Assembly (NCBI GenBank): GCA_910584935.1
Contig: CAJUDU010000005.1
Span: 1 to 64,000 of the forward strand
Length of the DNA stretch: 64,000 nt
Direction of reading: 5' to 3'
DNA from: an uncultured Butyricicoccus sp.
Lineage (GTDB): Bacteria; Bacillota; Clostridia; Oscillospirales; Butyricicoccaceae
Shown here: positions 1-10,605 of the stretch, one piece after another
Position numbering within the stretch: position 1 is the stretch's first letter
How the letters are laid out: the number at the start of each line of letters is the position of its first letter
Notes under the pieces: generated by a model
Database searches by the model: none
The model's input: only the letters and a program-made list of their open reading frames with translations
What the model was told of the DNA's origin: nothing
Program-made: the position numbers and the translations under genes

Positions 1-261
1 AATATGGCTCTATACTTAGGTTTTGTATCATGTTTCGATTGCATGTGATTTGAGATGAGCTTTAATCAGTGGTTCCTTAGATTTACTGATGGGGCTTGCG
101 CTGTGCGCCAGGCTGATTTTTCAAGGTACTTTAATTGACATCACCAATGGTGCCTATATCCAATGGCTTTACCAGCTTGCCGCTATTTCAGTGATATCCA
201 TTGCACTCGCTGCCACCCATATTATTCTAATGTTCCATCTAAATAAGCTAAAAAATACGAT
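1..261. other. left-edge non-coding or gene-remnant stretch
   Basis: No gene can be supported here. One plus-strand reading frame opening at 89 would encode a hydrophobic segment (about residues 24-50, rich in I, A and L) but it has no ribosome binding site, runs through the eno terminator and then antisense into eno. It could be the degraded 3' end of a membrane protein gene lying to the left of the window; the other forward frames are stopped at 46-58. Confidence 0.2.
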
Positions 262-293
262 AAAGCCCTGCTTTTATGAAAAAGCAGGGCTTT
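253..293 (-). terminator. intrinsic terminator of the glycolytic operon
   Basis: A perfect 14-bp stem (262-275 with 280-293, loop ATGA) lies 23 bases past the eno stop. On the minus strand the stem is followed by a T-rich run (the plus strand reads AAAAAATA just to the left). It ends the pgk-tpiA-gpmI-eno transcript. Confidence 0.85.
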
Positions 294-315
294 ATATCAT
301 GCTGAAATTAAATTC

Positions 316-1716
<1,401 letters not shown>

Positions 1717-3351
1717 TTACTTGATCAGCAGGCTTCTGCCTGTCATTTCCTCTGGCTTTTCCAGCCCCAGCAGTTCCAGCATCGTGGGCGCCAAATCTGC
1801 CAGCATACCGCCTTTATCCAACGCTTTCACTTCATCGCGCCCAACCAGCACCAGCGGCACTGGGTTGGTGGAATGGGCAGTGAATGGGGAAACCCCATCA
1901 TTTTCAAGCATTTGGTCGGCGTTGCCATGGTCAGCGGTGATGAGCGCCGCGCCGCCTTTGGCAAGCAGTGCATCCACAACCTTGCCTACGCATTTATCCA
2001 CGGCCTCTACCGCCTGCACTGCCGCGCTGAATACACCGGTATGTCCAACCATATCACAGTTGGCATAATTGAGGATAATTATATCATATTTATCAGATTC
2101 AATGCGCTTCAGCACCTCATCAGTCACCTCATAAGCTGACATTTCAGGCTTAAGGTCATAGGTTGCAACTGATGGGGATTTAATCAGCGCACGGTCTTCG
2201 TTTTTATATTCTTTTTCAATGCCGCCATTAAAGAAGAATGTTACATGAGCATATTTTTCAGTTTCAGCAATGCGCAGCTGATGCAGCCCTTTTTCAGCGA
2301 TATACTCACCAAAGGTATTGGTCAACACCTGTGGTTTAAAGGCAACTTCAACATTTGGCATTGTCGCGTCATATTGGGTCATGCAGACATAATGGACAGG
2401 CAAGTTTCCATTTTCACGGGCGAACCCATCAAAATCCGGATCAACAATCGCACGGGTAATTTCACGCGCACGGTCGGGACGGAAGTTTGCAAAAATAACC
2501 GCATCATCCGGACAAACATTTGCGCCTTCGGTAATAATCACAGGTTCAATAAATTCATCGGTCACACCTGCGTCATAAGATGCCTGGATTGCCGCAATCG
2601 GATCAGGGTTTACTGGCGCTTTGCCGCGGACAATTGCATCATAAGCACGTTCCAAGCGATCCCAGCGCTTGTCGCGATCCATGGCATAATAACGCCCATC
2701 AATGGTCGAAATGCAGCCAATGCCAAGTTCAGCAATTTTATCGACAATTTTCTGCACATAGCCAATGCCGGAAGTTGGTGGGGTATCGCGCCCATCCATA
2801 AAGCAGTGGACGCAAACTTTGTCCAGCCCTTTTTGTTTTGCCAAATCCAACAGCGCACAGATATGATCCAAATGGGAATGCACACCGCCATCACTCATCA
2901 GCCCAAAAATATGCAGGGTTGAATGGAACCATAAGCACTGGTCAACTGCGTGCAAAAATGCTTCATTTTCAAAGAAATCGCCATCATCAATCGATTTTGT
3001 GATGCGGGTCAACTCCTGGTAGACAACACGCCCCGCACCGATGTTGGTATGTCCAACTTCGGAATTGCCCATTTGCCCATTGGGCAAACCGACATCCATA
3101 CCAGATGCACCAATGACAGTATGTGGGCATTGGCGCAGAAATTTATCCATATTCGGGGTTTTGGCTGTATGGATTGCGTTGCCGGCATCGCTTTCACGAT
3201 AGCCGTAACCATCCATAATGATAAGGGCAAGCGGATGCTTCCCTGCTGCCGTAACTTTTACAGTTTTGGCTGCTTTTGCGGGTTGTTCTGTTTTTGTTGG
3301 TTTTGATTTAAAATCCGCGACAATATCTTTCATGGTCTTCTTTCTGGGCAT
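1717..3351 (-). CDS. gpmI: 2,3-bisphosphoglycerate-independent phosphoglycerate mutase
   Basis: Interconverts 3- and 2-phosphoglycerate through a phosphoserine intermediate with two Mn ions; alkaline-phosphatase superfamily. The first metal-binding motif LIIMDGYG is at 43-50, the nucleophile is Ser97 in NGQMGNSEVGH, and the C-terminal metal site ADHGNAD is present. At 544 residues it is about 30 longer than usual because of a Lys/Ala/Thr-rich N-terminal extension (residues 1-38) before the first beta strand. The start at 3351 has a good AAGGAG, so the extension is probably translated. Second-last gene of the operon. Confidence 0.95.
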   Translation of the reverse strand: MPRKKTMKDIVADFKSKPTKTEQPAKAAKTVKVTAAGKHPLALIIMDGYGYRESDAGNAIHTAKTPNMDKFLRQCPHTVIGASGMDVGLPNGQMGNSEVGHTNIGAGRVVYQELTRITKSIDDGDFFENEAFLHAVDQCLWFHSTLHIFGLMSDGGVHSHLDHICALLDLAKQKGLDKVCVHCFMDGRDTPPTSGIGYVQKIVDKIAELGIGCISTIDGRYYAMDRDKRWDRLERAYDAIVRGKAPVNPDPIAAIQASYDAGVTDEFIEPVIITEGANVCPDDAVIFANFRPDRAREITRAIVDPDFDGFARENGNLPVHYVCMTQYDATMPNVEVAFKPQVLTNTFGEYIAEKGLHQLRIAETEKYAHVTFFFNGGIEKEYKNEDRALIKSPSVATYDLKPEMSAYEVTDEVLKRIESDKYDIIILNYANCDMVGHTGVFSAAVQAVEAVDKCVGKVVDALLAKGGAALITADHGNADQMLENDGVSPFTAHSTNPVPLVLVGRDEVKALDKGGMLADLAPTMLELLGLEKPEEMTGRSLLIK

Positions 3352-3382
3352 GAATCACTTATCTCCTTATTCAAGCGTAGGA

Positions 3383-3414
3383 GAGGGGGATAAGCCCAAT
3401 TGCCTGTCCCCCTC
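3383..3414 (-). other. intercistronic hairpin, tpiA-gpmI
   Basis: An 8-bp G/C-rich stem (3383-3390 GAGGGGGA with 3407-3414, 16-base loop) fills the gap between the tpiA stop and the gpmI ribosome binding site. No T run follows, so it probably modulates relative expression or mRNA decay. Confidence 0.45.
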
Positions 3415-3448
3415 CCATCCCGGCCAGCGCCAGAATGCGCTGCCTTCA

Positions 3449-4222
3449 TCAGTTCTGATTTGCTGCTTCTACAATTGCGGCAAAATCCGGTGCCTTCAAG
3501 GAAGCACCACCAATCAAACCGCCATCTACATCGGGCTGTGCCAGCAGTTCTGCCGCATTGCCAGCGTTCATGGAACCGCCATACTGGATTGTAATGGCAC
3601 GTGCTGCACGTGCGCCATAGAGTTCACGCAGGCAGTCACGGATTTTCGCGCAAACCTCGCCAGCCTGTTCGCTGGTTGCAGTTTTACCCGTGCCGATTGC
3701 CCAGATTGGTTCATATGCAATAATAACCTTTTTAATATCCTCAGCGGTTACGCCTTGCAGCGCAATCTTGACCTGCTTGCGGATGACTTCCATGGTGACA
3801 TCCTGTTCACGCTCTGTCAGTGATTCACCAACGCACAAAATGGGGCGCAAGCCGTTTTCGAGTGCAACGGTTACCTTTTTATTGCAGGTTTCATCGGTTT
3901 CTGCAAAATATTGGCGGCGTTCAGAATGCCCGATAATCACATACTTTACACCTAATTCCTTGAGCATATCGGCAGAAATTTCGCCTGTAAACGCACCCTT
4001 CGGCTCAAAGTGCATATTTTCCGCACCAATCGCAATTTTGGAACCCTTTGCGGCTTTTACTGCAGCCTGAATATCGGTGAACGGCACACAAAGTACCATT
4101 TCACACCATTTAGTTTTGCTCAGCAACGGTTTCATTTCTTCAATGAGTGCCTTTGCCTCGCTTGGTGTTTTGTTCATTTTCCAGTTACCAGCAATAATTG
4201 TCTTGCGATATCTGCGATTCAT
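3449..4222 (-). CDS. tpiA: triosephosphate isomerase
   Basis: Interconverts dihydroxyacetone phosphate and glyceraldehyde 3-phosphate. The 257-residue TIM barrel shows the substrate-binding Asn13 and Lys15 in GNWKMNK, the electrophile His99 in IIGHSERR and the catalytic base Glu171 in [11 protein letters not shown], plus the phosphate-binding GGSM. I chose the ATG at 4222, preceded by AAAGGGG, rather than an upstream in-frame codon at 4264 that would add 14 unmatched residues. It lies 140 bases after pgk and 97 before gpmI. Confidence 0.97.
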   Translation of the reverse strand: MNRRYRKTIIAGNWKMNKTPSEAKALIEEMKPLLSKTKWCEMVLCVPFTDIQAAVKAAKGSKIAIGAENMHFEPKGAFTGEISADMLKELGVKYVIIGHSERRQYFAETDETCNKKVTVALENGLRPILCVGESLTEREQDVTMEVIRKQVKIALQGVTAEDIKKVIIAYEPIWAIGTGKTATSEQAGEVCAKIRDCLRELYGARAARAITIQYGGSMNAGNAAELLAQPDVDGGLIGGASLKAPDFAAIVEAANQN

Positions 4223-4319
4223 GTATAATACCCCTTTCAAAATCTTAGCGACGTTGTCAGTCAAAATTTATGTATTTATAGCCGAGTGCGAAACCCGGTA
4301 TAAAACCAATCCTATTCCC

Positions 4320-4347
4320 CCCGCTGGGGGCGGCATTCCCCAGCGGG
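4320..4347 (-). other. intercistronic hairpin, pgk-tpiA
   Basis: A 10-bp GC-rich perfect stem (4320-4329 CCCGCTGGGG with 4338-4347, 8-base loop) lies 14 bases past the pgk stop. It lacks a U tract and so looks like an attenuating or 3'-end-protecting hairpin rather than a full terminator. Confidence 0.55.
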
Positions 4348-4361
4348 ACAAAGCCTGTTTC

Positions 4362-5552
4362 TTATTTATCGTTGAGGCAAGCAATGCCTGGCAGTTCCAG
4401 CCCTTCCAGGAACTCAAGGGAGGCGCCACCGCCAGTAGAAATATGGGTCATCTTATCTGCAAAGCCCAGTTTTTCAACAGCCGCTGCCGAATCGCCGCCG
4501 CCAATAATTGAAATTGCCTTAGAGCCTGCAATTGCCTTTGCAACTGCCTTAGTGCCAATGGCAAACGCATCAAATTCAAATACGCCCATCGGACCGTTCC
4601 AAACAACAGTGCCCGCATCCGCAACAGCCTGCGAGAACAGCTCCACGGTCTTAGGGCCGATATCCAGACCCATCATACCATCTGGGATTTTGCCGGCTTC
4701 ACACACAGAAGGCACCGCGTCTGCTGCAAAATGGTCTGCACAAACCGTATCCACTGGGAGCAGTAATTTGACGCCTTTTTCCTCTGCTTTTTTGAGCAGA
4801 CCAAGCGCCAGGTCGAATTTATCTTCTTCACAAAGGGAGGTACCAATGCTACCGCCCTGTGCTTTGGAGAAGGTGTACGCCATACCGCCGCCGATAATAA
4901 CGGTATCACATTTATCAATCAGGTTGTTGATGACATTGATTTTATCCGAAACCTTTGCGCCGCCAAGAATAGCAACAAATGGACGTGCCGGATTTGCAAG
5001 CGCCTTGCCCATGATGGAAATTTCTTTGCTGATGAGATAGCCGCAAACAGCTGGCAGGTAATCTGCAATGCCTGCTGTGGTCGCATGGGCGCGGTGTGCG
5101 GTACCGAACGCATCATTGACATAGATTTCCGCCATATCTGCCAGTTCTTTTGCAAATGTGGGATCATTCTTTTCTTCTTCCTTGTGGAAACGGACATTTT
5201 CCAGCAGGATTGCCTGACCAGGCTGCACAGCCGCTGCAAGCGCCTTGGCATCTGGGCCAATAACGTCCTTTGCCAGCTTCACTTCTTGTTTCAGCAGTTC
5301 GCTAAGGCGTTCCGCAACCGGCGCCAGGGAATATTTCTTTTTGAACTCACCCTTCGGGCGGCCCAGATGAGAGCACAGGATCACAGCAGCCTTATGTTCA
5401 AGCAGGTACTTGATTGTTGGCAGTGCTGCAACGATGCGCTTGTCGTCAGTAATCCGCCCTGTTTCATCCTGCGGCACATTAAAATCACAGCGCACAATAA
5501 CCTTCTTGCCGTTTACGTCGATGTCTTCTACATTTTTCTTGTTGTAATCCAT
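4362..5552 (-). CDS. pgk: phosphoglycerate kinase
   Basis: Transfers phosphate from 1,3-bisphosphoglycerate to ADP, the first ATP-yielding step of glycolysis. The 396-residue monomer shows the N-terminal signature VRCDFNVP at 20-27, the SHLGRPKG substrate loop, and the C-terminal nucleotide loop GGGDSAA. The ATG at 5552 has AAAGGAG at good distance. It is the promoter-proximal gene; gapA is not in this operon. The long 5' leader (about 95 bases) separates it from the promoter at 5655-5683. Confidence 0.97.
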   Translation of the reverse strand: MDYNKKNVEDIDVNGKKVIVRCDFNVPQDETGRITDDKRIVAALPTIKYLLEHKAAVILCSHLGRPKGEFKKKYSLAPVAERLSELLKQEVKLAKDVIGPDAKALAAAVQPGQAILLENVRFHKEEEKNDPTFAKELADMAEIYVNDAFGTAHRAHATTAGIADYLPAVCGYLISKEISIMGKALANPARPFVAILGGAKVSDKINVINNLIDKCDTVIIGGGMAYTFSKAQGGSIGTSLCEEDKFDLALGLLKKAEEKGVKLLLPVDTVCADHFAADAVPSVCEAGKIPDGMMGLDIGPKTVELFSQAVADAGTVVWNGPMGVFEFDAFAIGTKAVAKAIAGSKAISIIGGGDSAAAVEKLGFADKMTHISTGGGASLEFLEGLELPGIACLNDK

Positions 5553-5654
5553 AGTGACTCTCCTTTGAGCAATTAAATTTTATCAAAACGGACGCAAACC
5601 GAATGTTTTATTCCAGAAAGGCGTCCTTTTGGGCAACTTGACTCCTCAGACAGC

Positions 5655-5683
5655 ATTATACTTGTTTTATGCTTAACAATCAA
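5655..5683 (-). promoter_or_regulatory. sigma-A promoter of pgk operon
   Basis: On the minus strand TTGATT (5678-5683) is followed after exactly 17 bases by a perfect TATAAT (5655-5660). Transcription would start near 5648, about 95 bases before pgk. Confidence 0.8.
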
Positions 5684-5705
5684 TAGAGTTTTTGAAAAAT
5701 TCCGC

Positions 5706-5734
5706 AAAATAATCCGCGGTTTGGTGATTATTTT
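5706..5734. other. AT-rich inverted repeat between degV and the pgk promoter
   Basis: AAAATAATC (5706-5714) and its perfect complement GATTATTTT (5726-5734) flank an 11-base centre, 22 bases upstream of the pgk -35 box. It may be a regulator operator or a weak degV terminator; the stem is too AT-rich to be a convincing terminator. Confidence 0.35.
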
Positions 5735-5803
5735 ATTTTACACGCCAATGAAAACGAAAATTCTGTATAATTTCACCCCTTGCAAAAGCGCAAACGGCAA
5801 TTT

Positions 5804-6679
5804 TCAACCGGTGCGTGGGCTGCCATAATACATCACGGCGAGTGCCTGCGGGCCAGTATTTGTAATCACTGAAACACCGATTGGCCAGCGCTCCACCTTT
5901 GGGAACCCCAATCCATACAGGCGTTTTTCCAGCTCCGCAATGCGGTTTTCGGATACATCGCCATAAAGCAAGCCTGCGGTTTGCTGTTCTGGGTTTAAAA
6001 CCCGGCCATTCACAAAATCGATCATTGCTGGGATTAGGTTCTTTTCGCCGCGTGCCTTGCCGCACACCTTGACCTCACCGGCATAGACATGGCTGATGGG
6101 TTTCAGCCCAAGGGCTTCGCCGACAAATGCAGCGCCACCAGAAATGCGCCCAGAGCGCCTCAAAAATTTCAGGTTATAAACACCCAGCACAGCTTCGCAC
6201 CGTTTCAGGCGGGAGCGTACTACGCCCAAAATCGCATCAAAACTGTCACCCTTATCGCGCATTTGCGCGGCGTCCAAAATCACTCTGCCATAAATCATGG
6301 TATAGGTTTCCGAATCGACCAATTCGATTTTCATGCCTCTGCCATATTCTTCGTAAAACATATCACGCGCCATACAAGCAGACTGGAACCCGCCAGAGCC
6401 TTTTGCATTCATGATAATGCCCAACATATGGGTAACCCCAGCTTGATGGGCACGGCGGTAAGCATCCAATAGCTGTGACAGTGAAACCTGTGCTGTGGAA
6501 GGGATTTCCTCGCTTTCCGCCAGCAGCCGCCAATAAGCTTGCGGTGTGATATCATAGTATTCACGGAAGGTACGCCCTTCATGCATCACCTGCACTGGTA
6601 CAATTTCGATTTTATATTTTTCCACCAACGCCTGTGGGATATCACAGGCGGAATCCGCAAAAATATGGATTTTTTCCAT
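5804..6679 (-). CDS. DegV family fatty-acid-binding protein
   Basis: DegV/FakB proteins bind a fatty acid and, as FakB, present it to the FakA kinase for phospholipid synthesis. The 291-residue protein starts with the typical IHIFADSACDIP, has PSTAQVSLSQ where the family has its Thr-Ser-x-Pro lipid pocket motif, and the later RRSGRISGGAA segment. I chose the ATG at 6679 because it has an excellent AAAGGAGGGG; an in-frame extension to 6751 overlaps trmL and is unmatched. It follows trmL by 10 bases, so they form one transcript. No fakA is visible here. Confidence 0.85.
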   Translation of the reverse strand: MEKIHIFADSACDIPQALVEKYKIEIVPVQVMHEGRTFREYYDITPQAYWRLLAESEEIPSTAQVSLSQLLDAYRRAHQAGVTHMLGIIMNAKGSGGFQSACMARDMFYEEYGRGMKIELVDSETYTMIYGRVILDAAQMRDKGDSFDAILGVVRSRLKRCEAVLGVYNLKFLRRSGRISGGAAFVGEALGLKPISHVYAGEVKVCGKARGEKNLIPAMIDFVNGRVLNPEQQTAGLLYGDVSENRIAELEKRLYGLGFPKVERWPIGVSVITNTGPQALAVMYYGSPRTG

Positions 6680-6689
6680 AGCCCCTCCT

Positions 6690-7190
6690 TTACCGTGCGG
6701 GCGGCAAATCCACCGGAAAACGTCCAGCTTCATCCAACCCGCGGAAACCATCCTGTCTCAGTGCTTCAAAGGTCACAACAGCGACTGAATTCGACAAATT
6801 CAGGCTGCGTGCGCCTTCACGCATGGGGATACGCAGGCAGCGTTCAGGATGCGCTGTGAGCAAATCTTCCGGCAGCCCTTTGGTTTCCTTGCCAAACAGC
6901 AGGTAGCAGCCATCAGCAAACTGGGCTTCTGTATAAGCGCGGGGCGCTTTGGTAGATAAATACCAATACTCGCCATTTGGGTTTTCCGCAAAAAAATGGG
7001 CAAGATTCTCGTAATACCGAATATCCAGCAAGTCCCAATAATCCAGCCCCGCACGCTTTAACTGGCGGTCGCTGACAGAAAACCCAAGTGGTTTCACCAA
7101 ATGCAGCACTGAACCAGTCGCGGCGCAGGTACGCGCAATATTGCCTGTATTTTGTGGGATTTCAGGTTCGACCAAAACGATATGAAACAT
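6690..7190 (-). CDS. trmL: tRNA (cytidine(34)-2'-O)-methyltransferase
   Basis: SPOUT-class enzyme that 2'-O-methylates the wobble base of leucine tRNAs using S-adenosylmethionine. The 166-residue protein opens with the family signature FHIVLVEPEIPQNTGNIAR (residues 2-20), and the trefoil-knot SAM site appears as LLFGKETKGLPEDLL and SLNLSNSVAVVTFEALRQ near the C terminus. The ATG at 7190 is preceded by AAGGGGAG. It is the first gene of the trmL-degV pair. Confidence 0.92.
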   Translation of the reverse strand: MFHIVLVEPEIPQNTGNIARTCAATGSVLHLVKPLGFSVSDRQLKRAGLDYWDLLDIRYYENLAHFFAENPNGEYWYLSTKAPRAYTEAQFADGCYLLFGKETKGLPEDLLTAHPERCLRIPMREGARSLNLSNSVAVVTFEALRQDGFRGLDEAGRFPVDLPPAR

Positions 7191-7255
7191 GATTCTCCCC
7201 TTTGCCATGCAGCCTGCTGTCAGGCGGCAGGCGCTTATTTGAATTACCTTCTAAT

Positions 7256-7284
7256 ATCATATGCGAAAAAGGCGTATTTTTCAA
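7256..7284 (-). promoter_or_regulatory. sigma-A promoter of trmL-degV
   Basis: Minus-strand TTGAAA (7279-7284), 17-base spacer, TATGAT (7256-7261). It lies just past the ribF terminator and 66 bases before trmL, so this pair has its own transcript. Confidence 0.75.
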
Positions 7285-7316
7285 GCAATTCTTTCCGATT
7301 TCCCGCAAAATCATGC

Positions 7317-7343
7317 AAAAAAAATGGCGGGGTCATGCCCCGC
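7317..7343 (-). terminator. intrinsic terminator after ribF
   Basis: Stem GCGGGG (7327-7332 with 7338-7343, 5-base loop) followed on the minus strand by eight consecutive T (7317-7324), eight bases past the ribF stop. It ends the nine-gene rimP-ribF operon. Confidence 0.9.
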
Positions 7344-7351
7344 ACCAAAAT

Positions 7352-8251
7352 TTATGCAAAATATGCCCTTGTCTGACGCACATTTTCCTCAATTGCTGCC
7401 TTGAGTGCATCAATTGATGCAAATGCCCGTTCCGGACGCAGGAATTTATGCAGCTCTACATGGATAAGTTTCCCATACAAATCACCCTGGAAATCCAGTA
7501 AATGGGGTTCAATAGTTGGGCCGCCGCCATCGACAAATGTTGGCTTGACGCCGATATTGGTTGCGGCAATATGGGCTTGCCCATCAGCAATGACGCGGGA
7601 AGCATAAACGCCATAAGGCGGTAATGCCATTTCAGGCGGCAATGGCAGGTTGACCGTTGGCACGCCAATGGCACGCCCCACTTTGCGCCCATGGGCAACA
7701 GCTCCTGTAATAGTATAGGGATGCCCCAGGAATTTCTCGGCCCGCTCCATATCGCCTTGTGAAATCAGTTGGCGGATATAAGTCGATGACACTACAATGC
7801 CATCAATTTTCACATCTGGGATACAGTCATAACCAATGCCCACTTTGGCGCATTCCGCTGCCATACCTTCAGGCGTACCCAGCCCTTTGTAGCCAAAACG
7901 GTTATTATGCCCGGAAATAATATATTTCGCATGGAACCTGCCAATGAGCAGCTTATGGATAAAATCACGCCAATCCATCGTGCGCAGATGGGTATCAAAA
8001 TGCCCGAAAATAACCTCATCCACACCGCCAAGCCGTTTGATTTCATCAGCACGGCCGCCATTGGCGGTAAGCATTGGCACCTGTACGCCGGACATTACTG
8101 AACTTGGGTGCTGGTCAAACGTAAAGACGGATGCAATGCCGCCAATTTCCCGTGCCCGCTGCACAGCTTGCTGCATCAGCGCTTGATGACCAAGATGCAC
8201 ACCATCAAAATAGCCCAGCGCGATTGCACGCGGCTGGTTTTCCTGTTTCAC
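7352..8251 (-). CDS. ribF: bifunctional riboflavin kinase / FMN adenylyltransferase
   Basis: Makes FMN and then FAD from riboflavin. The N-terminal nucleotidyltransferase half has GYFDGVHLGH (residues 13-22) and the SSTYIRQLI motif; the C-terminal flavokinase half has HGRKVGRAIGVPTVNL. At 299 residues the length is normal. The start is GTG at 8251 with GAGGGGG upstream; the nearest ATG is out of frame. It ends the operon after truB with a 34-base gap and precedes a strong terminator. Confidence 0.94.
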   Translation of the reverse strand: MKQENQPRAIALGYFDGVHLGHQALMQQAVQRAREIGGIASVFTFDQHPSSVMSGVQVPMLTANGGRADEIKRLGGVDEVIFGHFDTHLRTMDWRDFIHKLLIGRFHAKYIISGHNNRFGYKGLGTPEGMAAECAKVGIGYDCIPDVKIDGIVVSSTYIRQLISQGDMERAEKFLGHPYTITGAVAHGRKVGRAIGVPTVNLPLPPEMALPPYGVYASRVIADGQAHIAATNIGVKPTFVDGGGPTIEPHLLDFQGDLYGKLIHVELHKFLRPERAFASIDALKAAIEENVRQTRAYFA

Positions 8252-8285
8252 TGGGCATCCCCCTCAATCGTTATATTGCTATACT

Positions 8286-9203
8286 TTATCGAAAATTTTT
8301 AAATACAAACAGCCCAAAACCGCCCTTGTCAAGGGCACGCACTTGCCCCAGCATTCGAAAGCCTTTACTGTCATAAACGCGCACCAAAGCACCTTGCTGC
8401 TCTGGCATTCCCGCTGCCTGCCGCGGGAATACGACTGCGCCGCGTGCGGCACGCTGCGCGCCTTCCTCAGTCAGCGATACCGCTGGATATGTCAGGAAAA
8501 GGCTGTCCACTGGGCGCAGCAAATGGCTGATATGCCCATCTGCCATAGCCTGTTCCACCTGCTGGAGGCTTACGGCCTGCGCAATCGGGTATTCCCCCGC
8601 CCGGGTGCGCACCAAACTGTGCATCACAGCCAGTGTGCCAAGCATCTGCCCAAAATCATGGACAATGGTGCGTACATAGGTACCTTTGCTGACCACAGCA
8701 CGGAATGTGCCCTTTTGGGCATTTTCATCAAAACTGAGCAGCTCCATTTCATGGATGATAATATCCCGTGTCGGGCGTTCCACTTCTTTGCCCTTCCGGG
8801 CAAGGTCATATAGCTTCTGTCCATTGATTTTTACGGCGGAATACATCGGCGGTATTTGTTTTTGTGCGCCTGTAAAGTGTTTTAACTTTGCAGCCACTGC
8901 CGCCTGTGACGCATACCGCCCAGACATTTGGGTAATTTCCCCTGTACTGTCTTGGGTATCGGTTGCATAGCCAAGCGTAAACCCCGCGATATATTCTTTG
9001 TCTTGTGACGCAGCAAAATCTGCCGCACGAGTTGCCCCACCGACAAAAACAGGCAGTACGCCGGTTGCCATTGGATCAAGGGTTCCCCCATGCCCAATGC
9101 GCCGGGTTTTGAGGATACTGCGTAATTTTGCAACAACATCATGTGATGTAAAGCCTTGTGGCTTGTCAATCAGCAGGATGCCATGTAAACTTTGTTGTTC
9201 CAT
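8286..9203 (-). CDS. truB: tRNA pseudouridine(55) synthase
   Basis: Converts U55 of the T loop of tRNAs to pseudouridine. The 305-residue protein has the N-terminal LLIDKPQGFTSHDVV and the catalytic motif GGTLDPMATGVLPV with nucleophile Asp43, and a C-terminal PUA-like region. I chose the ATG at 9203, five bases after the nrnA stop, because homology begins there. The Shine-Dalgarno-like AAGAGAG is unusually distant, so translation may be coupled to nrnA. Confidence 0.95.
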   Translation of the reverse strand: MEQQSLHGILLIDKPQGFTSHDVVAKLRSILKTRRIGHGGTLDPMATGVLPVFVGGATRAADFAASQDKEYIAGFTLGYATDTQDSTGEITQMSGRYASQAAVAAKLKHFTGAQKQIPPMYSAVKINGQKLYDLARKGKEVERPTRDIIIHEMELLSFDENAQKGTFRAVVSKGTYVRTIVHDFGQMLGTLAVMHSLVRTRAGEYPIAQAVSLQQVEQAMADGHISHLLRPVDSLFLTYPAVSLTEEGAQRAARGAVVFPRQAAGMPEQQGALVRVYDSKGFRMLGQVRALDKGGFGLFVFKNFR

Positions 9204-9208
9204 TTTTA

Positions 9209-10171
9209 TTATATTCTGCTCTCTTGGTAAACTTCTTCCGCTGCCTGTAAGATTAACTGTATTGCCTGCGGCATATCCACATCGGGCGGGAAAGATGCCC
9301 CGCCAGCACGCAAATGCCCGCCGCCACCACATTTGCGGCAAATTGCGGAAGCATCAATTTCCTTTGTTGTCCGGACAGATGCTTTGACGCTGCCATCTTC
9401 ATTTTCAGTTAAAGTCAATCCAGCTTGTACGCCATCAATCTGGCGCGGCAAAGCCGCAATGGCATCCAAATCGTCCATATCCGCGCCGACACGGTTGATA
9501 TCCTTGCGATATAGTGTTGCCAACGCAATTTTCTTATCATGGAAAAATCTCATCGTATCAAAAATGATGCGTTCCATTTGAAAGCGCGGCCAGCTTTTTA
9601 CCTCGAATAATTCGCGGTTAATTTCGCCGCCATCCAAGCCGGTTTCCAGACACGCCGCCGCAACCCGCAGGGTATGCGGCACCGTATTGGAATACTTAAA
9701 ACAGCCTGTATCTGTGGATGCAGCAACATAAATGCAGCGTGCAATCCCTTCTGTAAAGGTAATTCCCAGCGCCATCATGACATCATAAACAATTTCCGCA
9801 CACGCCCCAGCTTCCGGACGGATAAGGTTCATCCGCCCAATGCCTGGGTTGGAACGGTGGTGGTCAATGACCAAATCAACCCTGTCCTGATACATCAGCG
9901 CATTGTCTGGGAAAAGATTGAAATCAGCAATATCTGTTGTGACAACAAAGCGCGGCTGCCAGCTTTCCGGCGGATACAGCCCATCAATCAGCGGCGCGTA
10001 GCGACGGGTAATTTCCGAGTTTGGCAGGACATAAGCTGTTTTCCCAATCTGCCGCAAGCCGCGGCATAATGCACCTGCACAGCCGGTGGTATCGCCATCC
10101 GGGCGGCGATGGGTCAGGATTAGGATATCTTCTGCCTGCTTTAACATCCCTGCGGCTTGGCTTACGCTCAT
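9209..10171 (-). CDS. nrnA: DHH-family oligoribonuclease / PAP phosphatase
   Basis: NrnA degrades nano-RNAs and dephosphorylates 3'-phosphoadenosine 5'-phosphate. The 320-residue protein has the metal ligands His21, Asp25 and Asp27 in THRRPDGDTTG, Asp80, and the DHH signature IDHHRSN at 102-108, then the C-terminal DHHA1 substrate motif GGGGHLRAGGASF. The start codon overlaps the rbfA stop by four bases (ATGA), typical of translational coupling, in the usual rbfA-nrnA-truB-ribF order of Firmicutes. Confidence 0.93.
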   Translation of the reverse strand: MSVSQAAGMLKQAEDILILTHRRPDGDTTGCAGALCRGLRQIGKTAYVLPNSEITRRYAPLIDGLYPPESWQPRFVVTTDIADFNLFPDNALMYQDRVDLVIDHHRSNPGIGRMNLIRPEAGACAEIVYDVMMALGITFTEGIARCIYVAASTDTGCFKYSNTVPHTLRVAAACLETGLDGGEINRELFEVKSWPRFQMERIIFDTMRFFHDKKIALATLYRKDINRVGADMDDLDAIAALPRQIDGVQAGLTLTENEDGSVKASVRTTKEIDASAICRKCGGGGHLRAGGASFPPDVDMPQAIQLILQAAEEVYQESRI

Positions 10172-10542
10172 GCTTCGCCCTCCCCACCCATTTTGCCTTC
10201 CCGCTCCAGGTTATGGATAACTTCCGTGATTTTTGCGCCATGGGTAATGGAAGAATCCAGATGGAAAACAAGTTCCGGCGCATAACGCAGCTGCACCATA
10301 TGCCCGACCTCACGCCGCAGCCAACCGGATGCGGATTTTAATCCCCGCATCACTTCTTTTGCCTGTTCGGGCGTGCCCAAAACAGAAATATACACTTTTG
10401 CATACCGCAAATCGCCAGTCACTTCACAATGGGTTACAGAAACCAGCCCATTTTTCACACGCGGGTCTTTGACCGCACGGATTGCTTCTGCCAGCGCTTT
10501 CATAACCTCTTCGGAAATGCGTTCAATACGGTTTGACGCCAT
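10168..10542 (-). CDS. rbfA: 30S ribosome-binding factor A
   Basis: Cold-shock associated factor that helps mature the 5' end of 16S rRNA within the 30S subunit. The 124-residue KH-like protein has the characteristic RIERISEEV start and the DPRVK, VSVTHCEVTGDLRYAKVY and LRYAPELVFHLD segments. The ATG at 10542 has AGAGGAGG. It sits between infB and nrnA. Confidence 0.93.
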   Translation of the reverse strand: MASNRIERISEEVMKALAEAIRAVKDPRVKNGLVSVTHCEVTGDLRYAKVYISVLGTPEQAKEVMRGLKSASGWLRREVGHMVQLRYAPELVFHLDSSITHGAKITEVIHNLEREGKMGGEGEA

Positions 10543-10605
10543 AAAAAACCAGCCTCCTCTATGGGGGAACGGAACAGGGCATTGCTTGATGCCCTGTTTT
10601 TTGAT

